Source: Balanoglossus misakiensis (taxonomy: Eukaryota > Hemichordata). Taken from it: 64,000 nucleotides of DNA. Below the pieces are notes generated by a model. That model worked only from the letters and a program-made list of their open reading frames with translations, was not told the origin of the DNA and did not search any database. Each line of letters begins with the position of its first letter. The first letter of the stretch is position 1. This document shows positions 11,119 through 22,054 of the stretch, piece by piece. The DNA is taken from assembly GCA_040954595.2 (NCBI GenBank), contig CM082585.2, positions 186,001 through 250,000 of the forward strand, in the 5' to 3' direction. Position numbers and translations under genes: made by a program.

Positions 11119-12531
11119 TTAAATGTCATCACAGTCACCATCATTGGAATCACAATCACCATTCTTTGAATTATCAGTTTGTTTTTCTTCCGTCCAGTTA
11201 TATTCATCAGTCAGTTCGTCAAAGTCAGAATCAGTCTCGTAAATATTTCCCTCTTCTTCTCTTAAAATGTCAAATTCATGTGACTCCTCCTGTAAAATTG
11301 CATCAATGCTATTTTCCATATTATGATGTTCAGTATCAGTGATGGTGATTCTAATAGTGGTGACTTATCTGTATATTTTGGGCATACCCCATACTTTTTC
11401 GATGTGGTACAGAATCCAGGGTTCCCATTATGTGGATTACTGCAGTCATTGCATTGACACGCAGGGCCACAACCATTGTGGGTCTTATAACATTTACAAC
11501 ATCTGCTATTACAAGTTGGCATCTTTTTGCAGCCACACCCTTTTGTTAGCAACTCCAAATTATTTTTCACTTTTTCTAAATTGGCATCACTGTCCCAAAT
11601 AATATCAAGTTCGCCGTTGCTTAGTCTGTATCCATAATTATTGAATAAGGGAAACGTAACATGGCACTGATCGGCCTGGGACCATAACTGAGAGACCCAG
11701 CATGATCTTTTCCAGTGCAGTTGTAGGGCTTCAAAGGAAGGGATACATTCTTCCTCATACTGGATACGTGGCCAAATTGTTTCTCGTTTATATGTAAGCC
11801 ATTTGATGTGGTTATCTTTAAGACTGTTAGTGACACTGGCTACTTGTCGATAAAGTTCAAAAGGATGAGATGCATCAAATGCTTGGAAATGTTTCTTAAC
11901 ATAAACACTACCTTTTAAACGTATGAAAGCGAAAATTCCATTCCCTACACTGTCTACTGTTGTGTCTATCAGTGTTCCAGGTATAAGGGTGCCACTAGTT
12001 ATAAATTCAGAGTATTGAAAAAAATGTTTTGTAGAAAGATATCTTTCCGATGCCTGCAAAGTAAAGTCACAACCTGTGCATATGAACACTGTTTGAAATA
12101 TTTTGCATACATATTGGAGGGGAATATGTTGCAAATCAGGGTCTAAATTTAAATCTGATTTGAATTGATTCATGTCTAAATAAGTGAGATTGGATAAATC
12201 ATTATCCAGTTGTACAAATATCTCCTTTTGAACATGTTGATATAGTACTGGGAGGAGAACATGATAAGTATCGGTATCAGGGGAGTAAATAACACCTTTC
12301 TTGTAAGAGGACTGAACTGCATGAAGGATGCATCTACTGTCAGCTTCTTCATGACAACTTTTGGCTTCCCACTCAGACACAATTCCATTACTACCGACGA
12401 AAAGACTCTTGTCCCTATTTTCCCCATCAAAGCCACCTGCTGTAATGAGGACATGATCACCTTGCAGAGCCGGTACAATTATTTTTAAAGATGTGGCTGA
12501 CAAGAAGTTCACTAGTTTTCTCTTGTTTGGC
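11119..12531 (-). CDS. Last exon of the OTU/CXC element gene: PIN/FEN-like nuclease, CXC module, acidic tail
   Basis: The exon starts at an acceptor (CATTCATTGTAG) at 12532 and continues the frame of exon 13527-14219: the split AG|G codon is completed and the joint reads NKNYRPNKRKLVNFLS. The first half carries the acidic motifs of a PIN/FEN-like nuclease family: HEEADSRCILHA, then VIYSPDTD, then ICTGCDFT. The C-terminal third has the zinc-binding CXC pattern LLTKGCGCKKMPTCNSRCCK followed by CGPACQCNDCSN. About 11335-11390 the frame shifts by one base, after which an acidic tail (for example YETDSDFDELTDEYNWTEE) runs to a stop at 11119. These domains are typical of a widespread family of multidomain transposon-like proteins in animals. 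The nuclease and CXC parts presumably act on DNA in the nucleus; that is inference. Confidence 0.7.
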
Positions 12532-12599
12532 CTACAATGAATGTATGTTTTGAGCTAATATTATTGATTTCCTATTTTTTATGCATTTGTTTGTATTTT

Positions 12600-13300
12600 C
12601 CATGTTGGTAAAAAGTCTTCATTTCTGAAAGTGATGGGCTTACTTCTTTTAAATTTAGTATGAAGCTTCCCAATTGTTGTCTGAGTAACCATAGTTTTGT
12701 TCAAATTGTTGCAAAATTTGCATATTTATAATTTTGAGCAATATTTGCCATTTTTGGTCATTTTTTTTCTTTAAAACCGCATGCCAGATTGCTTTGCAAT
12801 TTGGTAGGCATGTTCGTAGGTGTAACCCAAATAATATGTTGTAAAAAATGTGATATTTTCATAAATGTGTTATCGGGGAAACTTTTGCAATTTTTGTCAA
12901 AAATTGTTTTCCTGAAACTGCTTGTCATATTGCATTGAACTTTGGCAGCATGTTCCTTGTAGTGGTTGAAGTAAGGTATTGTACAATTTTGTGTTTTTGC
13001 CACTTTTGAACAAATATTTTTTTGTGAAACTGCTTGTTGATTGCTTTGAAATTTGTTTTTTCTCTGATTGCTTTGAAATTTAGGATATAATTTCATAACA
13101 CATACATGTATATGTGCAACTTTTATTCAATTCTGATATCAGAAATATTCAATATTTAGCGAGTTTTTTCTCCTAAACCAATTGTCCAGTTGTTTTGAAA
13201 GTTACTGTTTACAAGGAGTTGTTACCCCCAACTTAGACATGTTTACATAACTTCAATATGCCAGCTGTTAGAGAGACCATGGGCTATTAAATTTTTTATT
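12600..13300. repeat. Intron of the element gene filled by an AT-rich interspersed repeat
   Basis: Phrases such as TTGCTTTGAAATTT, GGCATGTTC, GTTGAAGTAAGGTATTGTAC and GTTTTTGCCACTTTTGAA recur several times and are shared with 42780-43270. The tract lies inside the intron between 12531 and 13527, and a short (TGTC)n run follows near 13325. Confidence 0.6.
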
Positions 13301-13526
13301 ACCAGTGGCAGGTCAGTGTGTGTGTCTGTCTGTCTGTCTGTTTCAGGGCTGACTGAAAGAAGTTGCTTCTCATATGTGTTTGTACAGACAATTTTTGGTC
13401 AATGTTTTTTCTAGCACTACTTGTAAGACTGTCATGACACATGACAGTTTATTGGGCATGCTCCTTGTTATATTTTTTACATTCCAAATTTCTATATCGC
13501 AAGATCATATCTGCTTGCAATGTCAC

Positions 13527-14219
13527 CTGTAATTTTTATTCTGGTGTGTCACTGTTTCCGCATAATCCTCAAATGGGACCACAGTGTCCTTGACGCTATT
13601 CTTTGCTGGGTCATCTGAAAATATATTAGTTAGCTCCCTGGCGGTATTAAGTGGTGAAAATACATCAGCACCTTCAAGACAATTGATATACAACCTGCAG
13701 TTTGACTCATGTATTTTATGTACACTAACTGAATTATGGGTTTCATTTTGGAAAGGAAATAACAGATCTTTTAGATTCTTGGCAGCCATAGCTCTATAGG
13801 GTAAATAAATTGCTATTCTCTCCATTAACCCACCTGTAGAAGTATGCAATGCAGCTTTAACATCTTTATTGACGCACATTTCAAGGGCTTCATCTAGTGC
13901 TACATTAACCCAAGTTGAGCCTGACAAATTGCAAACAAAACCACCTGCTTTGAAATGTAACAACAGAGAGTTTGGCATCTTCAGAAGGTCAGCAAGATGT
14001 CTGGGAATTAACCTCAAGTACAGGGATCGGTCATATGCATGGAACAGTGGGTTCATTTTTTTCAAAGCCGATATTCGAAGGTTCCAATTTCCTGACCTTA
14101 TTGCAATGTACAAAGACATGTATGCAAACAAATCTTCCTCTATAAATCTAACCCAAAATTTGAAAGTTTTGTCTGTATTTGCCCTTCTGCACAGTACGTG
14201 AAATATCCCATAATTCATT
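13527..14219 (-). CDS. Internal exon of the OTU/CXC element gene (conserved core)
   Basis: The 693-bp exon has an acceptor (GTTCAAATCAG) at 14220 and a donor (AATTACAG|GTGACA) at 13527/13526. It is uninterrupted. Diagnostic family residues are FKFWVRFIEEDLFAYMSLYI, AIRSGNWNLRISALKKMNPL, FHAYDRSLYLRLIPRHLADL, FKAGGFVCNLSG and NVALDEALEMCVNKDVKAA. I recognise these from a large metazoan repeat-encoded family whose members carry the nuclease and CXC parts downstream, as here. The function of this region is not known to me. It ends in phase 2, matching the acceptor at 12531. The 3' end (VKDTVVPFEDY) is also found as fragments at 2 kb and 9.3 kb. Confidence 0.75.
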
Positions 14220-14775
14220 CTGATTTGAACAATCAGAGATTACTCAGTCAAACCACGCAAAGTTCACATGTGTAGAGAGAATTGTAGACCACTAATAGAA
14301 ATTTTGAGATCTTACTTTTAAGGTGAATGTTATTGTCAATTACCATTTCAAATGATTTAGAAAATTATGTATTATTGAGAGAGAAGATACGAATTTTATA
14401 AAATAATCAAGCAATTGCATAGGCAGCCATACCAAAAAGTTTGGAGTAAAACAGGGACACTTGAAACACCTGTTTAATCAAACAAAAAGATATTGACATT
14501 TTCTTTTGACAGAACAATAGAAATTTACATGTTAACTTTCAACAGAGACTGGCCACCTCAGTCAATCATTGCTTGTTTCCTCATTGCTTGTTTCCTCCAA
14601 AGTGTGGCATTTGCAGTACATGAATACTTTGATTCTTATTGCTTTTAAATTTTGATTTTGGAATTTTCACTCTAATTCCTCAATTTACTTTTCCTAGATA
14701 AACATAAATAGATTTATATGTACTTCATATCATTCTTAGTATCTAAAACAGAAAAAGTTATTAAATGGGCAACCT
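14220..14775 (-). other. Probable intron of the element gene
   Basis: AT-rich, no long frame. A donor with the right phase (CATTGAAG|GTTGCC near 14772) would join to the acceptor at 14220, but it leaves an in-frame TGA just upstream. Confidence 0.4.
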
Positions 14776-15334
14776 TCAATGATACAAATCATGGAGAATT
14801 GTGGGTAAAATATCGTACTGTGTTCTGTCACAAAAAATCTGAAATTCCTCTTGCAAGCGAGTAAGTTGAGCCTTAAGGTCACCATGAATTTTGTCAATAT
14901 GATCAGCTTTATCTTCAGTACATTCCAAAGATTTTGTGACAGCTTCTAGTAAACATTTTTGGACTGTTTCTGTATTTAAGGGACAGTGCTGGGTATTATG
15001 GGTTTCACCCCTCTTATTCAAAAAGGAATTGACAACACATCTAAACATACTTTCCCAAATTTGTGTTAGGAAGCGATGAGTTAGCTTGAAATTTGTACAC
15101 TGTACTAGGGTTTCCAAAGTTCCCCCTTTATGATTGCACCCTGCCAGATGTTTTAGGCCAGCATCCCAGAATATTTTCATGATGACTGGTTGGTAATTTT
15201 TTAGAGTGTGCCAGTCTCTGATAAAAGGCTGCAACCAGTCTAAATTTGCACCATACATGTCTTTTAACTTTATCAGGTGATGGAAAGTTTTCCCATCACC
15301 AACCACAACCAGGTATTTTATTCTTACACCAACT
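14776..15334 (-). CDS. Transposase-like core segment of the OTU/CXC element gene
   Basis: This segment encodes YLVVVGDGKTF, LDWLQPFIRDWHTLKNYQPV and IFWDAGLKHLAG, then THRFLTQIWESMFRC. The spaced aspartates (GDGKT and RDWHTLKN) with flanking hydrophobic strands are what one expects for the first two acidic positions of an RNase H-fold transposase core, and the same blocks occur in the family's intact members. The catalytic assignment is my inference. The segment is joined to the upstream coding sequence across a one-base shift at about 15325-15335, where LYMLHSEL changes frame into VRIKYLVVVGDG. It ends LHDLYH followed by TGA at 14776-14778. Confidence 0.65.
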
Positions 15335-16668
15335 CTGAATGTAACATATACAGCTTATTGATAATGTTATGGACAGTTTCAATGGTGTCTGCGTGTTCAC
15401 TTGATATGCCCAAATAAATGACATTTGAGCATTCACTGTCATTACTGTTAGCATTTGTTGCTAATGTTGATTTAAAATCCCCAAAAACTGTTTCTATATC
15501 CGCTCTGTGCATTGCATTTTTCTGTAGAGCAAAAAAGAATTGTCAGAAAACAGTTCTGACCAAGCAATGGCTTCTTCTTGTTTAATGTCAAAATCTGACA
15601 GCGAAATTGATGACCGTGGTTGATGTTGTCTCAGTAGAGGTGGTTTAAATACTACATTATCATGAACAGTATCATCGGATTTTTTTTCTCCGTAAATGTA
15701 CAGGCTTTTCTCACAGGTGCAACCAAACCTGTACCAGTATTTTTTAGATAGATCTGTCAACCATGATTTTAGTATTATTTCCACAAATTGCCAAAAATTT
15801 CATTCATTTCAGAGTCTACTGTATTTTGTGAACAAAAGCCACTGTTTAATTCCTGCCACCGTTCAAATGAATTCCGTGCATTTTCACTCACCAGACTATC
15901 TTTACTTTTAATTAACTGCCTGTTAAGAAGCAAATCATAATGGCCTGGTTGACCTGGCCTGTCTGGTGTGTACAAGAGACAGACAGGCTCAGTCTTGGAG
16001 AACACATCACCATCACCTCTTGCAAATATATCATTCTGCTTGGTGTATATATGTAATGGACATTTTGCAACATACACTACAGATAACATTTCTGGCATAC
16101 CAGCATATTCATCTGCCTTTTCCATACATTGTGTTCTGTGCAAAATGTCCATATAACGAGTGCCGTCTAACAGGACATCAAGTTGTGCATCATCCATTCC
16201 TTCAAAGTATATATGATTGGCACGCATTATGTCTACTGTATCTGCTCTTAACTTGTCTGCGAATATTTTCTCTCGGTCAGCTAAAATTGGGTCAGAAGGG
16301 AGTCCACTAGGTAGATGATCGCAATTTTGCAATGCAATATCATTTCTCACAGAGATGCTCCTGAAAAAGCACCTTCCATCACCATATATGTTGATTAGCT
16401 TAAAATCTTTGACAGTTGAATGTTTGTCATGACTGCCAAAAACAATATCATCAACACTGTTCAAAATTGACTTTGGTTTTGGTTGGACCATTTGATAAGA
16501 GGTACCGTGGAAACCTCTGTCCTTTGGATCAGCTCTAACAGCTGCATATTTAGCTGATTTATCAATATTATCAATGGAAGTTATACAAAATGCATTATTT
16601 GCAATATTTTCCTCTGTGAAATCAGCTGATGTTCTTTTGTTGATAATTCCCAACATGTATCTATGCAA
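15335..16668 (-). CDS. OTU-type cysteine protease domain and linker of the element gene
   Basis: Residues about 88-250 of the frame starting at 16668 form an OTU domain. The Asp/Cys box is INIYGDGRCFFRSIS (Asp97, Cys100) and the His box is GQPGHYDLLL (His243). OTU proteases cleave ubiquitin or polyproteins, and they also occur fused to transposon and viral replicases. Here it may process the element protein or counter ubiquitination (inference). After the OTU domain come FERWQELNSGFCSQN, a lysine/tyrosine-rich stretch with SWLTDLSKKYWYRFGCTCEK, and AMHRADIETVFGDF. The frame changes by one base at about 15780-15790 and again in a T-run at about 15527-15533 (just before a CTACAG that could alternatively be an acceptor). 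Cys and His are both present, so the protease domain itself looks intact. Confidence 0.75.
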
Positions 16669-16937
16669 TGTATCTCCAGAACAAATAATACCAAATCAAT
16701 TTAGAATTTTCACTAGAGTAGATGACCTACTATAACCTTCAACAATGTCAGCCAGGTAAGTATGCAATGGGTAAGTACAATGATCAGAACAAGTGAACAA
16801 TAGCATACACACAAAACAAACGCCTGAGGAATCGTGCTCTACTCTCCATAGAGTGCTGGTCATAAAATCCATAGTAGTGTTTATTCCATTCAAAGTTGGG
16901 GCTTTTTAATTTACTGCATTCACTGTTGTTCAACGTT

Positions 16938-17490
16938 TTATCACGTGAACTGGCCCGTATAGCCGCTTGTGTGACGTAGAACAGGTCGAATAAAAAATCC
17001 GAATTTACCCCTGTTCTACGTCATCAACCGGAACTATTTACACTGATTCGCCCGTCGCTGTAACTTTCTTGTGAAACGGAATAAACAAGTGGATGTACCC
17101 GTAGTTGTACATAATTCATATAAAACTGACGGTTCCATGACGGTTCCGTAAGAATATCGCTGGGTAAAATCAATACGAGAAAGGTAGAATTTGAAACGTC
17201 GACGCTACGATCGTGAATGTGTGCTTGCAGCTAGCGGTCCTGGTCCCGAGCGAGCCAGCACATTTTAGGCTTACAGAAGTTACGAGAATGGTTTTGTTCC
17301 AGCTGAGCGGGATGACTAACACTCTGTATTCTGTCCACTGGTCAACGATAAGTATAAGACGTGGAAAAAACTTCGCAATTCATTTGTTTGAGAATCGAAA
17401 ACATTTGTCTGGGGTCCAAGGCTGAGATTCTGTACGACGGTTGTATTTCCGCGGAAGCACAACTGCGCTGACTAGCCAGGCCAACGCAAA
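16938..17490. repeat. Interspersed repeat A, copy 2
   Basis: Same orientation and order as 1105-1650, with scattered substitutions and small indels. It sits between the N-terminal and OTU-coding parts of the element gene, so it is either within an intron or a later insertion. Confidence 0.7.
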
Positions 17491-17968
17491 CGCAACCTTG
17501 AACCTTGAACATCGATCCTGGACTAATATTTTTAATATCCAGTCACAATAACGGTTTTAGGATATGTGGCAATGGAACTGTGTTTATTTTTTCATAAAGT
17601 TTTACAGTGAAGTGCGTCATTTTTTCTGTCAAACTGCGACTTGCAGCATAACTTTGCAGGCAACTGTACACAGCGCGAGACAATGATTGACAGGCAGAAT
17701 GTATCAAAATTCTGGCCCATGTGACTGACTTCGCGAATCTGATTGGTAGACAAGACGCAAAAGTGTAAAAACATGAAAGTCGATTTCACTTTATGAATGA
17801 CAGTGATTCCATAATTAGCATATCTCGTTGGGGCCACAGATCGTTGCGCAGGGGAAAGAACGTAATCCCGCTAAATAAACTACAAGGCCGCTAGAATATT
17901 TTAGCAGGATATTGGAATATTGTATCCTACCTCTTCTAACGAAAAATAAGAAGACTTCATGTGATAAA

Positions 17969-18130
17969 TATATAATCCCATGATATTTTTCTTTATTTAA
18001 CGTCATCGTATACTCGTGGTTTTCGCGGAGTCTAGCAACTTCTCGCCTACGGCTCGAAGTTGCACGGCTCTGCGAAAACACTCGTATACGATGACGTCAA
18101 ACAAAGAAAAATATCATGGGATTATATATA
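17969..18130. mobile_element. Palindromic MITE-like hairpin with CTCGCCTACGGCTCG loop
   Basis: TATATAATCCCATGATATTT on the left is mirrored by the complement at the right end, and TCATCGTATACTCGTG by ACTCGTATACGATGA. The centre is CTCGCCTACGGCTCGAAGTT. A partial copy lacking the left arm lies at 1660-1785. Confidence 0.75.
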
Positions 18131-18235
18131 AAAATAGTATTCCATAACACAGGGTCAATCTCACTGACAATATATTCAACATCAAGTGTACTCAGATCAA
18201 TAGTGTTTGTTTTGCAGTAATTACTGAATTTTTAA

Positions 18236-19100
18236 GATTGCTGATAAATGCTGGCATTTAATTTCACAGCCACCAAATCAAGCATTTTGAAAAAGTCAAC
18301 GTCAACTTTACTCAAGTCTCTTACTTGCTTTTCAAGCCTCTCTATCTGTTTCTCAGCTTGCACAACATACTGGGGATGTTCGACAAGTGCATTTTGGAGG
18401 GCAATAGTGAGATCTGAACCCGTTCGGTACAAAAAGGTGGAGAACTTTCTACTCACTTTTGATACAACAGAAAGGTGAATTGGATAATACACACATAGAA
18501 ATTCCCGAATAAGCCAGCTATTAGGTTTTCTGTGGAATTCCACTGGTTGTACCTTGACCTTGGGTCACAAAGTCTGATAAACATCGTCTAAACAATCATT
18601 GAAATATTGCCTGACGTCAAACAATAGAATGGCGTGTTTTCTGAGGAGCACTTCTCCTAAAAAGACAACAGTTTTCCAGCATGCAAAATTCACCAAGTCG
18701 GTGTCACAGCTGCAGCCTTTTTGTAGCATTGTGACATATTTTTTAATTTCTTCAGCAAGTGCTATATCACTCGACATAATTAGGCCTTGTTGAATACTAC
18801 ACCTTGCTTTTTCCGCTAAAGCAACAAATGTTTTATAACATTTCAAACAAATCAGGCTGTCTTGAGTAAGGGCAAATGGTGTGTTAGTTTGTTGGTGAAA
18901 TGTTTGCACCATATCAAAATCAGGGATTTTAAACAAATTGTTTGCCCGTGATAAGCACGAAGTACACAAGGGATGGCTTTTTCTCATAGCAAGGATGTAG
19001 TGACGTTGACACAGTGGAAATGATGAAAATCCTTTAAAACCTGAGTTGTCTATACTCAATTTTGTACACAGTCCTCTTCGCCAGAAATCAGCTCTATAAT
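18236..19100 (-). CDS. N-terminal zinc-binding region of the OTU/CXC element gene
   Basis: Two open segments in the same frame are separated only by a TGA at 18565-18567. The first has a cysteine/histidine cluster typical of the family's N-terminus: GLCTKLSIDNSGF, FPLCQRHYILAMRKSHPLCT, SCLSRANNLF, then LICLKCYKTFVALAEKARCS and GCSCDTDLVNFACWK. The second is basic and helical (SVVSKVSRKFSTFLYRTGSD, EKQIERLEKQVRDLSK) and may be a coiled coil. I see no convincing ATG. The frame runs upstream to about 19100, close to the terminal repeat. The TGA could be CGA decayed by CpG methylation. The splice junction to the OTU part is not resolved. Confidence 0.6.
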
Positions 19101-19194
19101 GTCGCGTAAAAAAATGGCCTATTTCGCGACCCTTCAGCGGGGCCCAAGGTAACGGCTACATGGTATGAAGTTCTTTCCCTCATTAACATATGTT

Positions 19195-19335
19195 AATGAG
19201 TACCATGCGATCTGACTGTACAGACACACATACACAACGAGAGATTAACAGGCAAACACTGGCTGACCCATAAGCTGCCAATGGCATGTGTACTGTACAC
19301 ACAGCAAATGGTCTCTTTAACAGATAGCCAGTTAT
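19195..19335. repeat. Right terminal repeat and right flank (remnant R) of the large element
   Basis: CCATGCGATCTGACTGT (to 19219) is the terminal inverted repeat. The following ACAGACACACATACAC..GAGAGATTAACAGGCAAACAC and TGACCCATAAGCTGCC match 2060-2125. Together with 9318-9368 this reconstitutes the order seen at 2 kb. Confidence 0.5.
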
Positions 19336-19923
19336 GAAAACATGCAGTTACCAATCACTGTTATTATTGACAAATTGCATCCAAGTCCAGACCCAGGCTT
19401 GAATACAATTTTTAAACAATAACAACATTGCTTACCCTGCTTCACCGAGCTGAACAAGAAATGATGGTTGATAACCAGCATAATACTGAATAAAAATTCA
19501 AAAGTTACAGATATAGGACCTTTCGTTGCCCACATATTATATTACCATGGTCTGTGCGTCGCATTTTAATTGGTCAAGATGAACGACATCACTGACCACA
19601 AATACCCAGTAATGGTTTGTTTACATGCCCGTAAATCTGAATAGTAATATTAGCAAATAGTTCAGTGAACACAACATTTTGCATAACACAAGTTCCGGGG
19701 CCCCTAGTCTTGTGTGTGGGACATTTTCATAAATATTGATGGTTTTCTTGAGATTGTTGGTAATGTAATGGAAATAAATGCAGGGCTCGGGCTCTAGGAA
19801 AGCCAAATTTCATGGGCTCAGAAGCCTTGCCCATGAATTTTGGGCTTTCCCCTCGCCCTTGCCCATAAACAAACATTAATGGTCAGGGCATCGTGCATTA
19901 TTTCTATATTGTGTTGATCTTAC
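19336..19923. other. No gene seen
   Basis: Mixed-composition sequence between the large element and the EGF exon. It holds a short run of GGGCTTTCCC/GCCCATGAAT-like phrases near 19800-19870 but no exon I can support. Confidence 0.4.
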
Positions 19924-20040
19924 CTGTACACTCTCCATTGACCAATCAATATTCCACAGCACAAGTGCAATAAAAAGAGCCTGCTGTATTCACACACTGG
20001 CCTCCACAAAGATCTGCTCTCTCCATATATTCATTGACAT
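19924..20040 (-). pseudogene. Calcium-binding EGF module exon with an in-frame TGA
   Basis: A 117-bp, phase 1-1 exon (acceptor GATTTCAG at 20041, donor GTGTACAG|GTAAGA at 19924/19923) encodes the cbEGF signature: VNEY, then LCGGQCVNTAGSFYCTC, then LVNGECT. The Asn and Gly-Ser-Phe-x-Cys spacing is that of EGF_CA domains in extracellular matrix and receptor proteins. The codon at 19946-19948 is TGA, located between the fifth and sixth cysteines where the family has a residue after Gly/Tyr. The first cysteine of the module is also replaced (NEYM). It is either a dead exon or an exon excluded from transcripts. It shares strand and module type with the exon at 22908-23030. Confidence 0.65.
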
Positions 20041-20346
20041 CTGAAATCAAAGATAGTTATTATTAATAAATTTATTATTATTTATTTCCTAACAAATGTA
20101 ATACACATACATCTCAGTGCATTTTCTACAGAAAATAATAAAATTAGAAAACAAGTGAAAGCTTAAAGGATAAAAATTACACTTAAAAACCCCAAACAAA
20201 CAGAAACAGTTCTGAAAGACAATGGAATGAAATAGTGCTGAATAAAAGGACGAGTCTTAAAAACCCCTTTGAAAACTGTCAATAGATCCAGCATTGTGGA
20301 TAGAAGGTGCACAAACACTGAATCCTCTTTAGCCATATGCCTTGTT

Positions 20347-22054
20347 AGGGTTTCGAGACCAGAGGGGTCTCGAAACCCTCTTGAAATCGTGTTGTTTTTT
20401 ATTATTATTATTATTATTCTTCTTCCCACTTTTAAAAACAGCCGCTATTCGAAGACCGTTGCACCCAATGACTTGAAATTTGGCTCATAGGTAAAACTCA
20501 AAGCAAGTAATTTTTTGATCATGTCACTATGGCAACAGGTCACATGACCTGGCAGCCATCTTGGATTTAAACTTTTAAATTGGTCTAATTTGCATAAAAA
20601 ATGAAGAATCCAAATTCTGTTCAGAAACTTTGTGGACCATATGGCCAGGGTCCTATATGCCAAATTTCAATGTCTAAGTCCTTGCCGATTTTGAGGAGAT
20701 GATTTTTAAAGCATTATTTTTCATATTTTCCATGACCATTGGACCCAGCCATTGGCCTATACTTTCCATGGTTAAGCAATGGCCCCCTAGGATTTTAGAT
20801 TTATGCCCAATATCTCAACATCCGCTGGGCTGATCAGCTTCAAATTTTGTGTGCAGCTAGCCTACCTTCCGACAATCAGTTCCAACTGGAAAAAATAATA
20901 TGGAAAATCGACCGATTTTTTTATATTAATTTTTTTATGAAATCTATACCTATACTTATTCCACTATACTTAAGCTATGGCCACATAGTTTCGTAGAATT
21001 CTGGTCGGTGCAATAGTCTGCAGCATGGGACCAAAATAAGAAGCCACATTTAAGGCTCACCTGTGACACCTGCTCAACTCATTAATTATGTGCATACCTA
21101 ATTCCAGGCAAACCAACAGGGCTACAGGTCTGATTTTTGTCGGACATGGACCAGTATGGGGTCAAATTTTTTTCCCAAATTTTGGGTGACCTTGGGTGAC
21201 CTTTGACCTACTTTCGCATATCTCAGCATCCAGAGCAGGTACAGCTCAGGTGTTTGGGTGGATGGGACCAAAATAAGAAGCCAAATTTAAGGCTCACCTG
21301 TGACACCTGCTCAACTCATTAATTATGTGCATACCTAATTCCAGGCAAACCAATAGGGCTACAGGTCTGGTTTTTGTCGGACATGGACCAGTATGGGGTC
21401 AAATTTTTTCCCCAAATTTTGGGTGACCTTGGGTGACCTTTGACCTACTTTCGCATATCTCAGCATCCAGAGCAGGTACAGCTCAGGTGTTTGGGTGGAT
21501 GGGACCAAAATAAGAAGCCAAATTTAAGGCTCACCTGTGACACCTGCTTAACTCATTAACTATGTGCATACCTAATTCCAGGCAAACCAATAGGGCTACA
21601 GGTCTGGTTTTTGTCAGACATGGACCAGTATGGGGACAATTTTTTTTCCCAAACTTTGGATGTCCTTGGGTGACCTTTGACCTACTTTCACATATCTCGG
21701 CATCCAGAGCAGGTACAGCTTAGGTGTTTGGGTGGACGGGACCAAAATAAGAAGCCAAATTTTAGAGTCACCTGTGACACCTGCCTAACTCATTAATTAT
21801 GTGCATACCTAATTCCAGGCAAACCAGTAGGGCTACAGATCTGGTTTTTGTTTGACATGGACCAGTATAGCGTAAACATTTTCTGCTCATATTAAGCATG
21901 ACCTCACGTGACCTTTGACCTACTTTTCCACATCTCAGCATCCACAGCACATACACCCTTGGCATTTGGAGTGATAGAACAACTAATGCAGTAATTAAAT
22001 ATGCACAAATCTATCTCCAGGCGAACCAATAGGGCTAGTAGTGTCTCGAAACCC
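20347..22054. mobile_element. Repeat element bounded by TCTCGAAACCC motifs, containing a 237-bp tandem array
   Basis: The left end is a hairpin, AGGGTTTCGAGACC / GGTCTCGAAACCCT (20347-20379), and the right end repeats GTCTCGAAACCC (22043-22054). A (TTA)n run near 20399 and the tandem array lie between. There is no coding sequence. Confidence 0.55.
21027..21990. repeat. Tandem array, 237-bp unit, four copies plus a partial
   Basis: Units start with GGGACCAAAATAAGAAGCC at 21027, 21264, 21501 and 21738, exactly 237 bp apart. Each contains TAATTATGTGCATACCTAAT (or a close variant) and TGACCTTTGACCTACTTT. The last units are more diverged. Confidence 0.9.

Larger units (their letters stand above)
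9369..19219 (-). mobile_element. 9.85-kb mobile element encoding an OTU / transposase-like / PIN-like nuclease / CXC protein
   Basis: The left end ACAGTCAGATCGCATGGT and right end (reverse complement) ACAGTCAGATCGCATGGT face inward. Imperfect matching continues through CTCATT..CATATG, GAAAG.TTCAT, CCGTTA and ATAGGCCA for about 95 bp. The coding strand is minus and the first recognisable coding sequence begins only about 120-160 bp inside the right end, which supports that end as a real terminus. Segments in order: zinc-binding N-terminus (18236-19100), OTU protease and linker (15335-16668), transposase-like core (14776-15334 and 13527-14219), PIN-like nuclease plus CXC and acidic tail (11119-12531). 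The flanks match parts of a related uninterrupted segment at 1985-2165. Nested inside are a LINE fragment (10290-11070), repeat A (16938-17490) and a palindrome (17969-18130). The gene has at least one in-frame TGA and about four single-base shifts, so this copy is probably inactive unless these are assembly errors. Confidence 0.65.
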
